Positions 1 through 6,247 of a stretch of 6,247 nucleotides of DNA are shown here, one piece after another. The notes under the pieces were generated by a model. It searched no databases and had not been told where the DNA came from. It was given only the letters and a program-made list of their open reading frames with translations. The stretch comes from Bacteroidota bacterium (GTDB lineage: Bacteria; Bacteroidota; Bacteroidia; Bacteroidales; Marinifilaceae). The translations under genes and the position numbers were made by a program. Numbering within the stretch: position 1 is the first letter of the stretch; each line of letters starts with the position of its first letter. The stretch covers positions 1 to 6,247 of the forward strand of contig JAEXFF010000145.1 of the NCBI GenBank assembly GCA_023400335.1, written 5' to 3'.

Positions 1-2
1 GT

Positions 3-1358
3 ACCACTGATTCGTATACCGATACTTATCGCAAAGAAGGGTATTTCGGGCGGATCAGTTACGATTATGCCAACCGGTATTATGCTTCTTTCTCTTACCG
101 GCACGATGGCTCTTCTTGTTTTTCGAAAGATACCCGCTGGGGAAATTTTATGGCTTTCGGTTTATCCTGGAGAATTGATCAGGAACCTTTTATGGCCGAT
201 GTAAAATGGATGGATCAGTTAAAGTTAAGGGCTTCTTACGGGGAGACCGGAAATGATTCCGGAATCGGTTATTATCCTTACCAGACTTTATATGAATTGG
301 GAAAAAACAATTCTTCGGAAGAGGGTATTTTATTTAAAAGTAAAGGAAATGAAGGATTGAAGTGGGAGACTCAGATCACAAAAGACATTGCTTTGGAATT
401 TGGCTTTTTCGATGTGGTGAGCGGATCGGTAGAGGTTTTTTTCAAGCAATCCAAAGATCTGTTGTTTGATGTGCCCCAGATGGTTTCTTCCGGGATTACT
501 TCTATTTGGGAAAATATCGGTAAAGTAAATAACAATGGAGTAGAATTCGATTTGAATTTCAAACTGATTCATACAAAAGACTGGCGTTGGAATTTAGGCT
601 TGAATGCTACGACTGTAAAGAATAAAGTCAAGCGGTTTCCGGAGGGGGTGACAGAGATCATTAAAGACAGAAAACGGGTGGCAGTCGGCCGTTCAATTTA
701 TGACTTTTGGCTGAAAGAATATATGGGAGTAGATCCTGCTGACGGAGCGGCTTTATATCGCTTTGACAGAGAAGGAGGAGCCGTGTGGTCGGACGATGAC
801 TGCCGGCTTGTAAACGGAATTGAAATGACGACCAAACAGGCGAAAGCCAAATATCACTATGCAGGCAGTGCTATTCCGGACTGGTATGGCGGGATTAATA
901 CTTCCCTGGGATACGGGAACTGGGAACTTTCCGCTTTATTTTCTTACGGGATCGGGGGAAAAGTTTACGATTACAGCTATATGATGCTGATGTCTGTGGG
1001 ACAGTATGGTAGGGCTATGCATGCGGATATGAAAAAAAGATGGCAGAAACCGGGAGATATCACGAATGTGCCCCGTTTGGACGGCTATTATGTGACGGAT
1101 TTTAATGCAGAGTCCGATCGCTGGCTGGTAGATGCGGATTATTTTAGTATGAAATCCCTGACTTTGGGATATACTTTACCGATGCGTTGGATTTCAAAAA
1201 TTGGAATAAAATCAGCGAAATTGTCTGTAACGGGCGAAAATTTATTTGTATTGAATCATCGCCGGGGCATGAATACCCAGGAAGCCTATACGGGTAATTT
1301 GTCGGCCGGCTGGCTTCCCGCTCGTACTTGTACATTCAGGTTAAATGTAACTTTTTAA
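3..1358 (+). CDS. SusC/RagA-family TonB-dependent outer-membrane transporter, C-terminal part (5' end outside window)
   Basis: This is the beta-barrel end of a SusC-type transporter, which takes oligomers bound by its SusD partner across the outer membrane using TonB energy. The frame is open from the left edge, so the gene starts upstream; 451 codons are visible, and the first ATG at position 150 is internal. Family signatures seen are GYFGRISYDYANRYY followed by RHDGSSCFSKDTRWG near visible residues 14-46, RASYGETGND around residue 76, SLTLGYTLP and SVTGENLFVLNHRRGMN near the end, and a terminal NVTF. An aromatic last residue is typical of outer-membrane barrels that depend on Bam for insertion. 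The signal peptide, carboxypeptidase-like domain, any STN domain, TonB box and plug lie outside the window, so the regulatory class cannot be judged. The SusD gene follows after 11 bases. The ending resembles the branch that includes RagA, a peptide importer, but this is an impression; the substrate is unknown. Confidence 0.95.
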   Translation, partial: TTDSYTDTYRKEGYFGRISYDYANRYYASFSYRHDGSSCFSKDTRWGNFMAFGLSWRIDQEPFMADVKWMDQLKLRASYGETGNDSGIGYYPYQTLYELGKNNSSEEGILFKSKGNEGLKWETQITKDIALEFGFFDVVSGSVEVFFKQSKDLLFDVPQMVSSGITSIWENIGKVNNNGVEFDLNFKLIHTKDWRWNLGLNATTVKNKVKRFPEGVTEIIKDRKRVAVGRSIYDFWLKEYMGVDPADGAALYRFDREGGAVWSDDDCRLVNGIEMTTKQAKAKYHYAGSAIPDWYGGINTSLGYGNWELSALFSYGIGGKVYDYSYMMLMSVGQYGRAMHADMKKRWQKPGDITNVPRLDGYYVTDFNAESDRWLVDADYFSMKSLTLGYTLPMRWISKIGIKSAKLSVTGENLFVLNHRRGMNTQEAYTGNLSAGWLPARTCTFRLNVTF

Positions 1359-1369
1359 ATTCAACGGCT

Positions 1370-2842
1370 ATGAGAAAAATAATATATTCTATACTTCTGG
1401 GAAGTATATGCCTCTCTGCTTGCAAATCCGACTTTCTGGATACTTCACCGACGGATCAGATCGGACAGAAGGTTGTGTTGAATTCTTTAGATAATTTGTA
1501 TAAAGCACTTAATGGAATTCATCGGGTAATGATTGCGCAGTACAGTAAAAGACCTTGTGGTGGTGAACCGACTATGGGATTATATAAAGATACTATGGGA
1601 GAAGATCTGGTGATGACGAATAGCAGTTCGTCCTTTGCAAATGCTTTGGGATGGATAGAGCACCGGGACCCTTCTTCCGGATTATGCCTGTTTGGTTTTG
1701 AAATGTATTATAAATTTATTCTGAATGCCAATCAATTGCTGGAAAATGTGGATATTGTGCCGAACACCGATCCGGTTTTACACGATGGGATAAAAGGGGA
1801 AGCTTTGTGCTTCCGGGCTTGGTCGCATTTTCAATTGGTGCAGTTATACGGCGCCCGCTATCAGGCCGGTGTAGAAAATTCTCAATCGGGAGTCCCTTAC
1901 CGGAAGCAGTCTACTACGGAAGCTATGTCCAGAAATACTGTGGAAGAATGTTATACCTATATCCATGAAGATCTGGATGAGGCTATTGCTTTACTGGAAA
2001 ATTATAAAGCCGCTGCGGTAACACATTTTTCCCTGAAGGTCGCCTACGGAATAAAAGCCCGGGTGCTATTGGCCCAGCAGAATTATAAAGAAGCTGCTAA
2101 ATATGCGGATTTAGCCATTCAGACAGCTGAAAGAGAAGGATTTAAACTGATGGAAGAGAATCAGTTGCTTTGTGGATTTTACAATTTGCTGACCGAAACG
2201 AAAGAGACAATTTGGGGAGCCCATCCTTTGGAAGATCAGTCCATCTGGTGGTGGTCTTATTATGCTTTTATGGGCTGGGATATCGATAATGAAAGGGAGG
2301 TGTATTGTATTAATTCCAAACTCTATAATACGATAAGTGAGACCGATATCCGGAGAAACTGGTGGGATCCCAGCGGGGAAGCAGAACGGCCTTCCTGGGT
2401 AATTGTATCGGCTCCCTACCAGCACCGCAAATTTAAAGCCAAGGAAGCGGAAATTACAATAGGGGATTTTCCGTATATGCGCCTGGCCGAATTGTATTTG
2501 ATGAAAGCCGAAGCCCTGGCCCGTCAGGGAGGGCGTGATGGAGAGGCACAGGCAACTTTGACTGCTTTTGCTTTGACAAGAGATCCCGCATATACTCCTA
2601 AATCGGGTACGAATGCCGATTTGATAGAAGAAATTATGTGCCAGCGGAGGGTTGAATTGTGGGGAGAGGGATTCCGTTTTACAGACTTGAAGCGGTTGAA
2701 TCAGCCGTTGGACAGACTCAATAGTAATCATAAAACGGATGTTTCCAGGGTGATGTCTGTTCCGGCAGGCGACTTGCAATGGCAATTTCTGATCCCGACT
2801 TCAGAATTGAATACCAATTCTTTAATGGTACAAAATCCTTAG
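1370..2842 (+). CDS. SusD/RagB-family surface lipoprotein, substrate-binding partner of the SusC transporter
   Basis: This 490-residue lipoprotein should cap the preceding SusC barrel on the cell surface and deliver substrate to it. The ATG at 1370 is preferred over an in-frame TTG at 1328, because it begins a proper type II signal peptide: basic MRK, a hydrophobic stretch, then lipobox LSAC with lipidated Cys18. The following KSDFLD is acidic, like the Bacteroidota lipoprotein surface-export signal. TPR-like helices appear around residues 218-250 (YGIKARVLLAQQNYKEAAKY). The C-terminal SusD part has YMRLAELYLMKAEALARQ near 367-384 and the family hallmark RRVELWGEGFRFTDLKR near 425-441, ending in LIPTSELNTN...VQNP. 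The length is within the family range and no key motif is broken. There is no clear Shine-Dalgarno sequence, as usual in this phylum. Which ligand it binds cannot be read from the sequence; the adjacent protease favours peptides. Confidence 0.95.
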   Translation: MRKIIYSILLGSICLSACKSDFLDTSPTDQIGQKVVLNSLDNLYKALNGIHRVMIAQYSKRPCGGEPTMGLYKDTMGEDLVMTNSSSSFANALGWIEHRDPSSGLCLFGFEMYYKFILNANQLLENVDIVPNTDPVLHDGIKGEALCFRAWSHFQLVQLYGARYQAGVENSQSGVPYRKQSTTEAMSRNTVEECYTYIHEDLDEAIALLENYKAAAVTHFSLKVAYGIKARVLLAQQNYKEAAKYADLAIQTAEREGFKLMEENQLLCGFYNLLTETKETIWGAHPLEDQSIWWWSYYAFMGWDIDNEREVYCINSKLYNTISETDIRRNWWDPSGEAERPSWVIVSAPYQHRKFKAKEAEITIGDFPYMRLAELYLMKAEALARQGGRDGEAQATLTAFALTRDPAYTPKSGTNADLIEEIMCQRRVELWGEGFRFTDLKRLNQPLDRLNSNHKTDVSRVMSVPAGDLQWQFLIPTSELNTNSLMVQNP

Positions 2843-2864
2843 TCTTTTATCAAAAAAACGGATT

Positions 2865-5288
2865 ATGAAAAAATTTAGTTTAATCGTGTGTGCCCTTTTG
2901 CTAGGAATAACAGTGCCGGCTTTGGCAAAAGACCGGAAAAAAACAGTTTTACCGGATAAAAATGCGGAGAAATATACTGCACTTATTCCGCCGGATGCAA
3001 AAGTGAAGACCGGACTTTTTACGGTTTATCAGGCCGGGGAAAAGTGGTATTTCGAAATTCCGGATAGTTTGTTGAACCGTTTAATACTTTCTGTGACCCG
3101 TTTTGCTTCGGCTCCGGCTAATCCGAATTTTTTCGGAGGAGAAGTTGCTAACCAGCAAGTGGTGTATTGGGAAAAGGCTGCCGGAAAATTACTGTTGCGT
3201 GCTTATTCGGTTTATTCATCTTCCGATCAGAAAGGGGAAATCCGCAAAGCCGTAGCGGTAAATAACGAAAGTCCGGTTTTAGCGTGTTTCCCGATAGAAG
3301 CAGTACGGAATTCTGCTTCTTTAATTGATATAACTGAATTTATTGAAAAGGATATACAGGCTTTTTCAATTCGTCCGGGTTTAAAAAGCCGTTTTGAAAT
3401 TTCAGGTTATCAGAAAGACAAGTCTTTTATAAAACAGATCCGGACTTTCCCCCTCAATACAGAGATGCGGATGGTCCGGACTTATCTGGTCAGATTGGAT
3501 GAAAGCGGAGAGAAGGAGTGTATTTTCCCCCTGGCAGAAACGACCGGATTGGTGACGGCGGAACTGAATACTTCTTTTATTTTGTTGCCCAAAGAACCGA
3601 TGAAAAGGCGTTTGTACGATTTACGGGTGGGGTATTTTGCCCATCAGTATGAGTTCTATGGGGATGAGCAACAGATGGCGGCAAATAAAAAATTTATCTG
3701 CCGCTGGCGACTGGAACCCCGTCCGGAAGATATCGGAAAAATGAAACGGGGCGAATTAGTGGAACCCCGGAAACCGATAGTATTTTATATTGATCCGGCT
3801 ACTCCTGAAAAATGGAGGAAATACATGATAAAAGCGGTGGAAGACTGGCAGCCGGCTTTTGAGAAAGCCGGGTTTAAAAACGCCATTTATGCAAAAGAAT
3901 GGCCGGAGAACGATCCGGATATGGACCGGGAAGATATCCGCTATTCTATTATTCATTACATCGCTTCGCCCATTGCCAATTCCAATGGGCACCAGATCAG
4001 CGACCCCCGGAGCGGGGAAATTATTCAGGCCCGGGTCGGCTGGCACCACAATGTCATGAAACTTGTACACGATTGGTATATGATACAGGCCGGGATAAAT
4101 GATCCGCAGGGACGAAAAATGTATGTGGACGACGAACTTATGGGACGCTTGATTGAGTTTATATGCGCCCACGAAGTTGGACATACTTTGGGTTTACGTC
4201 ACAACTTGGGAGCGAGCCGGCAAACTCCGGTGGAAAAACTGAGGGATAGAAAGTGGCTGGAAGAAAACGGGCATACGGTGTCCATTATGGATTATGCCCG
4301 TTTTAATTATGTTGCGCAACCGGAAGACAGCGTGAGTGTGGATGCACTTTTCCCCAGGATCGGTATCTATGATGAGTGGGCCATTCAGTGGGGATATATG
4401 CCTGTCTGGGGTACTTCCGATGACGAGGAAGAGCGGCTGGTGCTGAACGAACTGATCCGGAAGAAGCAAAAGGAAAATAAACGGCTTTGGTTTGGAGCGG
4501 AAGGGTTTAACCGCGATCCCAGATGCCAGCGGGAAGATCTGGGAGATAATCCTGTGATAGCAGCTGAATACGGAATACGGAACCTGAAAAGAGTGATGAA
4601 AGCTTTACCGGAATGGACATACGAAAAGGGGGATTTTAATACTCATTTACTGGATATGCACCGGTCGGTAATCGATCAGTATCGTCGTTTCCTTATCCAT
4701 GCTGCGGTTCATATCGGCGGTATTTACCGGAATTTTAAAGTTGCCGAGGAAGAAGGAATCGTCTACGAACCGGTAGAACGGGAGGTACAGCGACAGGCTT
4801 TGCAATTTTTAGGAGATTATTTTTTTACTCCTCCCGATTGGCTGTTTGGAGAAAAGTATTTGTACCGGATTTACGAATCACCTCAACGGGAGCTACATAA
4901 AATCGTAGATGATGTACTGAGCCCGGAACTCTATCCTTTATTAGATCCGGAAACCTTACTGGGCATGAAAGATTATGCAGCCGATCATGAAGATTGTTAT
5001 ACGGTCGAAGAGTACCTGGCCGATTTAAAGCATATTCTTTTCAGTGAGTTACAGGGCCGTCAGCCTATTGGAAATTTCAGGCGGCATGCTCAGCAAGTCT
5101 GTGTTGAATCTATGATTTCTCTTTTAAATAATGAGAAATATAAAAAAACAGATGTGCCGGTTATTGTCCGGTATTTTTTGACCGGATTGGCAGAGGATAT
5201 TAAGAAGAATAAGAATTATTTTAAAGACAGGATTTCCCGGGAACATTTGGTTTATCTGTATGCTAAAATGCAAAAGCAGTTGGAATAA
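2865..5288 (+). CDS. Secreted zinc-dependent metalloprotease (DUF5118-DUF5117-Met-zincin/DUF4953)
   Basis: This is a complete 807-residue predicted zinc endopeptidase of a family common in Bacteroidota. Residues 1-21 form a Sec signal peptide ending in ALA, with cleavage expected before Lys22; no lipobox is seen, so it should be periplasmic or exported further. Residues about 34-84 match DUF5118 (GLFTVY...WYFEIPDSLLNR), about 85-290 correspond to DUF5117, and the Met-zincin part starts near KPIVFYIDPATPEKWR (about 303). The catalytic motif HEVGHTLGLRH spans 436-446: His436, His440 and His446 would bind zinc, and Glu437 would be the general base. The SIMDY segment with Met475, 29 residues on, is a plausible Met-turn. 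An SDPRSGEII segment lies between the Met-zincin start and the active site. All key residues are present, so activity is expected. It starts 22 bases after the SusD stop and probably shares its transcript, suggesting supply of peptides to the importer. The substrate is unknown. Confidence 0.93.
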   Translation: MKKFSLIVCALLLGITVPALAKDRKKTVLPDKNAEKYTALIPPDAKVKTGLFTVYQAGEKWYFEIPDSLLNRLILSVTRFASAPANPNFFGGEVANQQVVYWEKAAGKLLLRAYSVYSSSDQKGEIRKAVAVNNESPVLACFPIEAVRNSASLIDITEFIEKDIQAFSIRPGLKSRFEISGYQKDKSFIKQIRTFPLNTEMRMVRTYLVRLDESGEKECIFPLAETTGLVTAELNTSFILLPKEPMKRRLYDLRVGYFAHQYEFYGDEQQMAANKKFICRWRLEPRPEDIGKMKRGELVEPRKPIVFYIDPATPEKWRKYMIKAVEDWQPAFEKAGFKNAIYAKEWPENDPDMDREDIRYSIIHYIASPIANSNGHQISDPRSGEIIQARVGWHHNVMKLVHDWYMIQAGINDPQGRKMYVDDELMGRLIEFICAHEVGHTLGLRHNLGASRQTPVEKLRDRKWLEENGHTVSIMDYARFNYVAQPEDSVSVDALFPRIGIYDEWAIQWGYMPVWGTSDDEEERLVLNELIRKKQKENKRLWFGAEGFNRDPRCQREDLGDNPVIAAEYGIRNLKRVMKALPEWTYEKGDFNTHLLDMHRSVIDQYRRFLIHAAVHIGGIYRNFKVAEEEGIVYEPVEREVQRQALQFLGDYFFTPPDWLFGEKYLYRIYESPQRELHKIVDDVLSPELYPLLDPETLLGMKDYAADHEDCYTVEEYLADLKHILFSELQGRQPIGNFRRHAQQVCVESMISLLNNEKYKKTDVPVIVRYFLTGLAEDIKKNKNYFKDRISREHLVYLYAKMQKQLE

Positions 5289-5557
5289 AGTAAGCTGTAA
5301 AATAATTTCTGTTCTCTGCTTCTTTTTCATGAAGGTATTTCGGTTTTGACAGACTGAGAAGTATGTTGACGTAGTGTTTAACGGATGCCCGTATACAAAG
5401 GCAAAAAGAGTTGTATGAGGTCAGAATGAGACTATTTTCACGTTTTCTAGTAACTCAACTATCCGATATAATTGATAAATTTACCAATAACTTTTTTCTG
5501 GCAATTATGAGGTTATACAAATAGTTAAATCTTTCTTTTCAGGATCGGATATTGGGT

Positions 5558-5579
5558 CGTAACCTTACGGAAGGTTACG
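5558..5579 (+). repeat. Perfect 9-bp hairpin with 4-base loop
   Basis: The arm CGTAACCTT (5558-5566) is the exact reverse complement of AAGGTTACG (5571-5579), with the loop ACGG between them. It lies four bases before the left arm of the terminator stem and is not followed by a T run of its own. It could be an RNA stem-loop just ahead of a terminator, for example part of a long 3' UTR or a small RNA, or a DNA-level inverted repeat. The pairing is seen directly; any function is inference. Confidence 0.6.
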
Positions 5580-5582
5580 TAT

Positions 5583-5628
5583 AAATCGAGGGTACCCCGG
5601 TATATGTGGGAATACCCTCGATTTTTTG
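5583..5628 (+). terminator. Strong Rho-independent terminator
   Basis: A perfect 12-bp stem is formed by 5583-5594 (AAATCGAGGGTA) and 5613-5624 (TACCCTCGATTT), closed by an 18-base loop. CCC and GGG inside the loop could extend the pairing after an internal bulge. The right arm runs into six T residues (5622-5627), so it reads as an intrinsic terminator for + strand transcripts. It is about 295 bases after the protease stop. It therefore ends either the SusC-SusD-protease transcript with a long 3' UTR, or an unannotated short transcript. On the minus strand there is only a weak T run. Confidence 0.8.
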
Positions 5629-5928
5629 TCTAAAAGGCCATTTTTCAATTCCGGGATAATATCAGCTACTTGTTTTTGAGTGGTTTTATTGTTCCTTTGG
5701 GGAAAGGAGGGTCAATGAATAGCTGGATTCGCTGATCGGAGGATATATTTTAGAAATGCCAAACCGTATGGGAAACAATTTCGGTATATTAATAGCCGTC
5801 GGGCCTGTAAATCCAGTATACCGGATAAAGGTATTCTCTCTTTAAATCGGAGCATGATTCAGGTAAAGGAGCCGTCTGAAGGCTTGGTAGAATAGGTTTT
5901 AAATAGGGATTCCTACAAAATCTGTTTA

Positions 5929-6100
5929 TATAAAAATAAATTATATGTTTCAGGATTGTAATTGTCTTTATTAAAAGAAGTTATAAAAATAATAAAGAAT
6001 TCAATAGACTAAAATAAATTTAATGTTTGTATAAATAATTTATTTTTAATATATTTAAACAATTTCAGTTAAGCATAACTTTTTCGATTATTTTTAAATG
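5929..6100. promoter_or_regulatory. Very AT-rich upstream region of the lipoprotein gene, probable promoter zone
   Basis: By direct count about 24 of 172 bases are G or C (14%), far below the flanking DNA, and there is no open reading frame of note. Such a block directly before a gene is typical of promoter regions in Bacteroidota. The best match I see to the phylum's sigma factor pattern (-33 TTTG, -7 TAnnTTTG) is TTTA at 6054-6057 with TAACTTTT at 6076-6083, an 18-base gap. That would start transcription about 20 bases before the ATG. In such AT-rich DNA a match of this quality can arise by chance, so the exact promoter is uncertain. Confidence 0.4.
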
Positions 6101-6108
6101 GTGAAAGT

Positions 6109-6247
6109 ATGTCAAGAGTTGTAAAAATCCTCTTTTTCGTTTTTCCGGCAATTCTGGTTGCCTGTTTGTTTTTGGGCTGTAGTGAAGACAGGAAGGTGGA
6201 TATTCCTCCCCCTGTGGAACCTTACCTGAAGATAGAAACCGGCCTTT
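6109..6247 (+). CDS. N-terminal part of a lipoprotein of unknown function (3' end outside window)
   Basis: An open frame starts at the ATG at 6109 and runs off the right edge after 46 full codons. It begins MSRVVK, followed by a hydrophobic stretch and two possible lipidation cysteines: Cys19 in ILVAC, which fits the standard lipobox best, and Cys24 in LFLGC. Cys24 is more likely because it is followed by polar, acidic SEDRKVD, which resembles a Bacteroidota surface-export signal, while Cys19 is followed by hydrophobic LFLG. A proline-rich linker (IPPPVEP) comes next, as often seen before beta-sandwich domains of surface lipoproteins, but no domain can be named from so little. GGTG at 6100-6103 is a weak ribosome-binding candidate. 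An in-frame stop at 6076 excludes earlier starts. An adjacent ATG at 6098 is in another frame and stops after eight codons. Its position after a SusCD-protease cluster suggests a surface accessory protein, but a terminator separates them. Confidence 0.75.
   Translation, partial: MSRVVKILFFVFPAILVACLFLGCSEDRKVDIPPPVEPYLKIETGL

Larger units (their letters stand above)
5289..6108. other. Long intergenic region without a convincing gene
   Basis: About 820 bases separate the protease from the next gene. Bases 5289-5557 have many stops in all + frames and only trivial reading frames, such as a 14-codon one from 5389. Bases 5558-5628 hold two hairpins, listed separately. Bases 5629-5928 have mixed, coding-like composition but only tiny frames: a 6-codon one at 5715 behind the purine-rich AAAGGAGG at 5703-5710, and a 29-codon one at 5756-5845 with GGAGG at 5738-5742. 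I recognise neither, and neither looks like a known small protein. From about 5929 the DNA becomes very AT-rich. The middle part could be decayed coding sequence, but no family was recognisable in any frame I read. Confidence 0.7.

Noticed and set aside
1328..1369. In-frame TTG start that would lengthen the SusD-family protein by 14 residues and overlap the SusC gene
   Set aside because: The extension places 14 mostly polar residues before a normal lipoprotein signal peptide. The ATG at 1370 gives a standard basic-hydrophobic-lipobox leader and the usual short SusC-SusD gap.
2111..2785. Long antisense open frame of 224 codons inside the SusD-family gene
   Set aside because: It lies wholly opposite a clear gene, its product is rich in Ser, Phe, Gln and Pro with no recognisable domain, and such frames are common shadows of Bacteroidota coding sequence.
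3859..4102. Two overlapping short + strand frames (66 and 67 codons) inside the metalloprotease gene
   Set aside because: They are alternative frames of a strongly conserved coding region, with no ribosome-binding context or recognisable product.
3756..4184. Antisense open frame of 142 codons opposite the metalloprotease catalytic region
   Set aside because: It has no domain signature and covers the conserved Met-zincin coding strand, so it is a shadow.
5124..5330. Antisense frame of 68 codons spanning the end of the metalloprotease gene
   Set aside because: It overlaps the protease C-terminus almost entirely and encodes a low-complexity Leu/Ile/Gln-rich product without a recognisable family.
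5568..5711. Minus-strand stretch of 48 codons free of stops, reading through the terminator region
   Set aside because: It has no ATG or GTG start and no recognised similarity, and it runs across both hairpin structures, so it is probably chance.
5756..5845. 29-codon + strand frame with GGAGG upstream
   Set aside because: The purine run is 13 bases from the ATG, which is too far for a good site, and the product resembles no small protein I know. It is not listed as a gene.
6031..6050. Small AT-only inverted repeat (AAATAA/TTATTT)
   Set aside because: In a block of about 14% GC, 6-bp A/T palindromes are expected by chance.

Overview
The window looks like Bacteroidota, probably Bacteroidales. 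It carries a SusC/SusD outer-membrane pair in the canonical order, Bacteroidota-style lipoprotein leaders with acidic residues close behind the cysteine, and A-rich rather than Shine-Dalgarno-like sequence before the start codons. A family such as Odoribacteraceae is possible, but that is only an impression from protein style.

Layout, all on the + strand: (1) 3-1358, the C-terminal 451 codons of a SusC/RagA-family TonB-dependent transporter, cut by the left edge; (2) 1370-2842, a complete SusD/RagB-family surface lipoprotein of 490 aa; (3) 2865-5288, a complete secreted zinc metalloprotease of 807 aa with the architecture DUF5118-DUF5117-Met-zincin (DUF4953) and an intact HExxHxxGxxH site; (4) 5289-6108, about 820 bases with no convincing gene, holding a short perfect hairpin, a strong intrinsic terminator ending near 5627, a stretch of ordinary composition, and a very AT-rich block (about 14% GC over 5929-6100); (5) from 6109, the first 46 codons of a lipoprotein cut by the right edge.

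The first three genes are separated by only 11 and 22 bases and are probably one transcription unit. SusC and SusD would form a TonB-powered import complex in the outer membrane, and the metalloprotease would be exported past the inner membrane. The pairing with a protease rather than a glycoside hydrolase suggests that the cargo is peptide or protein derived, as known for RagAB of Porphyromonas gingivalis. That substrate is inference. The downstream lipoprotein has a terminator and its own AT-rich upstream region, so it is probably a separate transcription unit. No RNA gene of a known class, CRISPR array, insertion sequence or phage gene was recognised.
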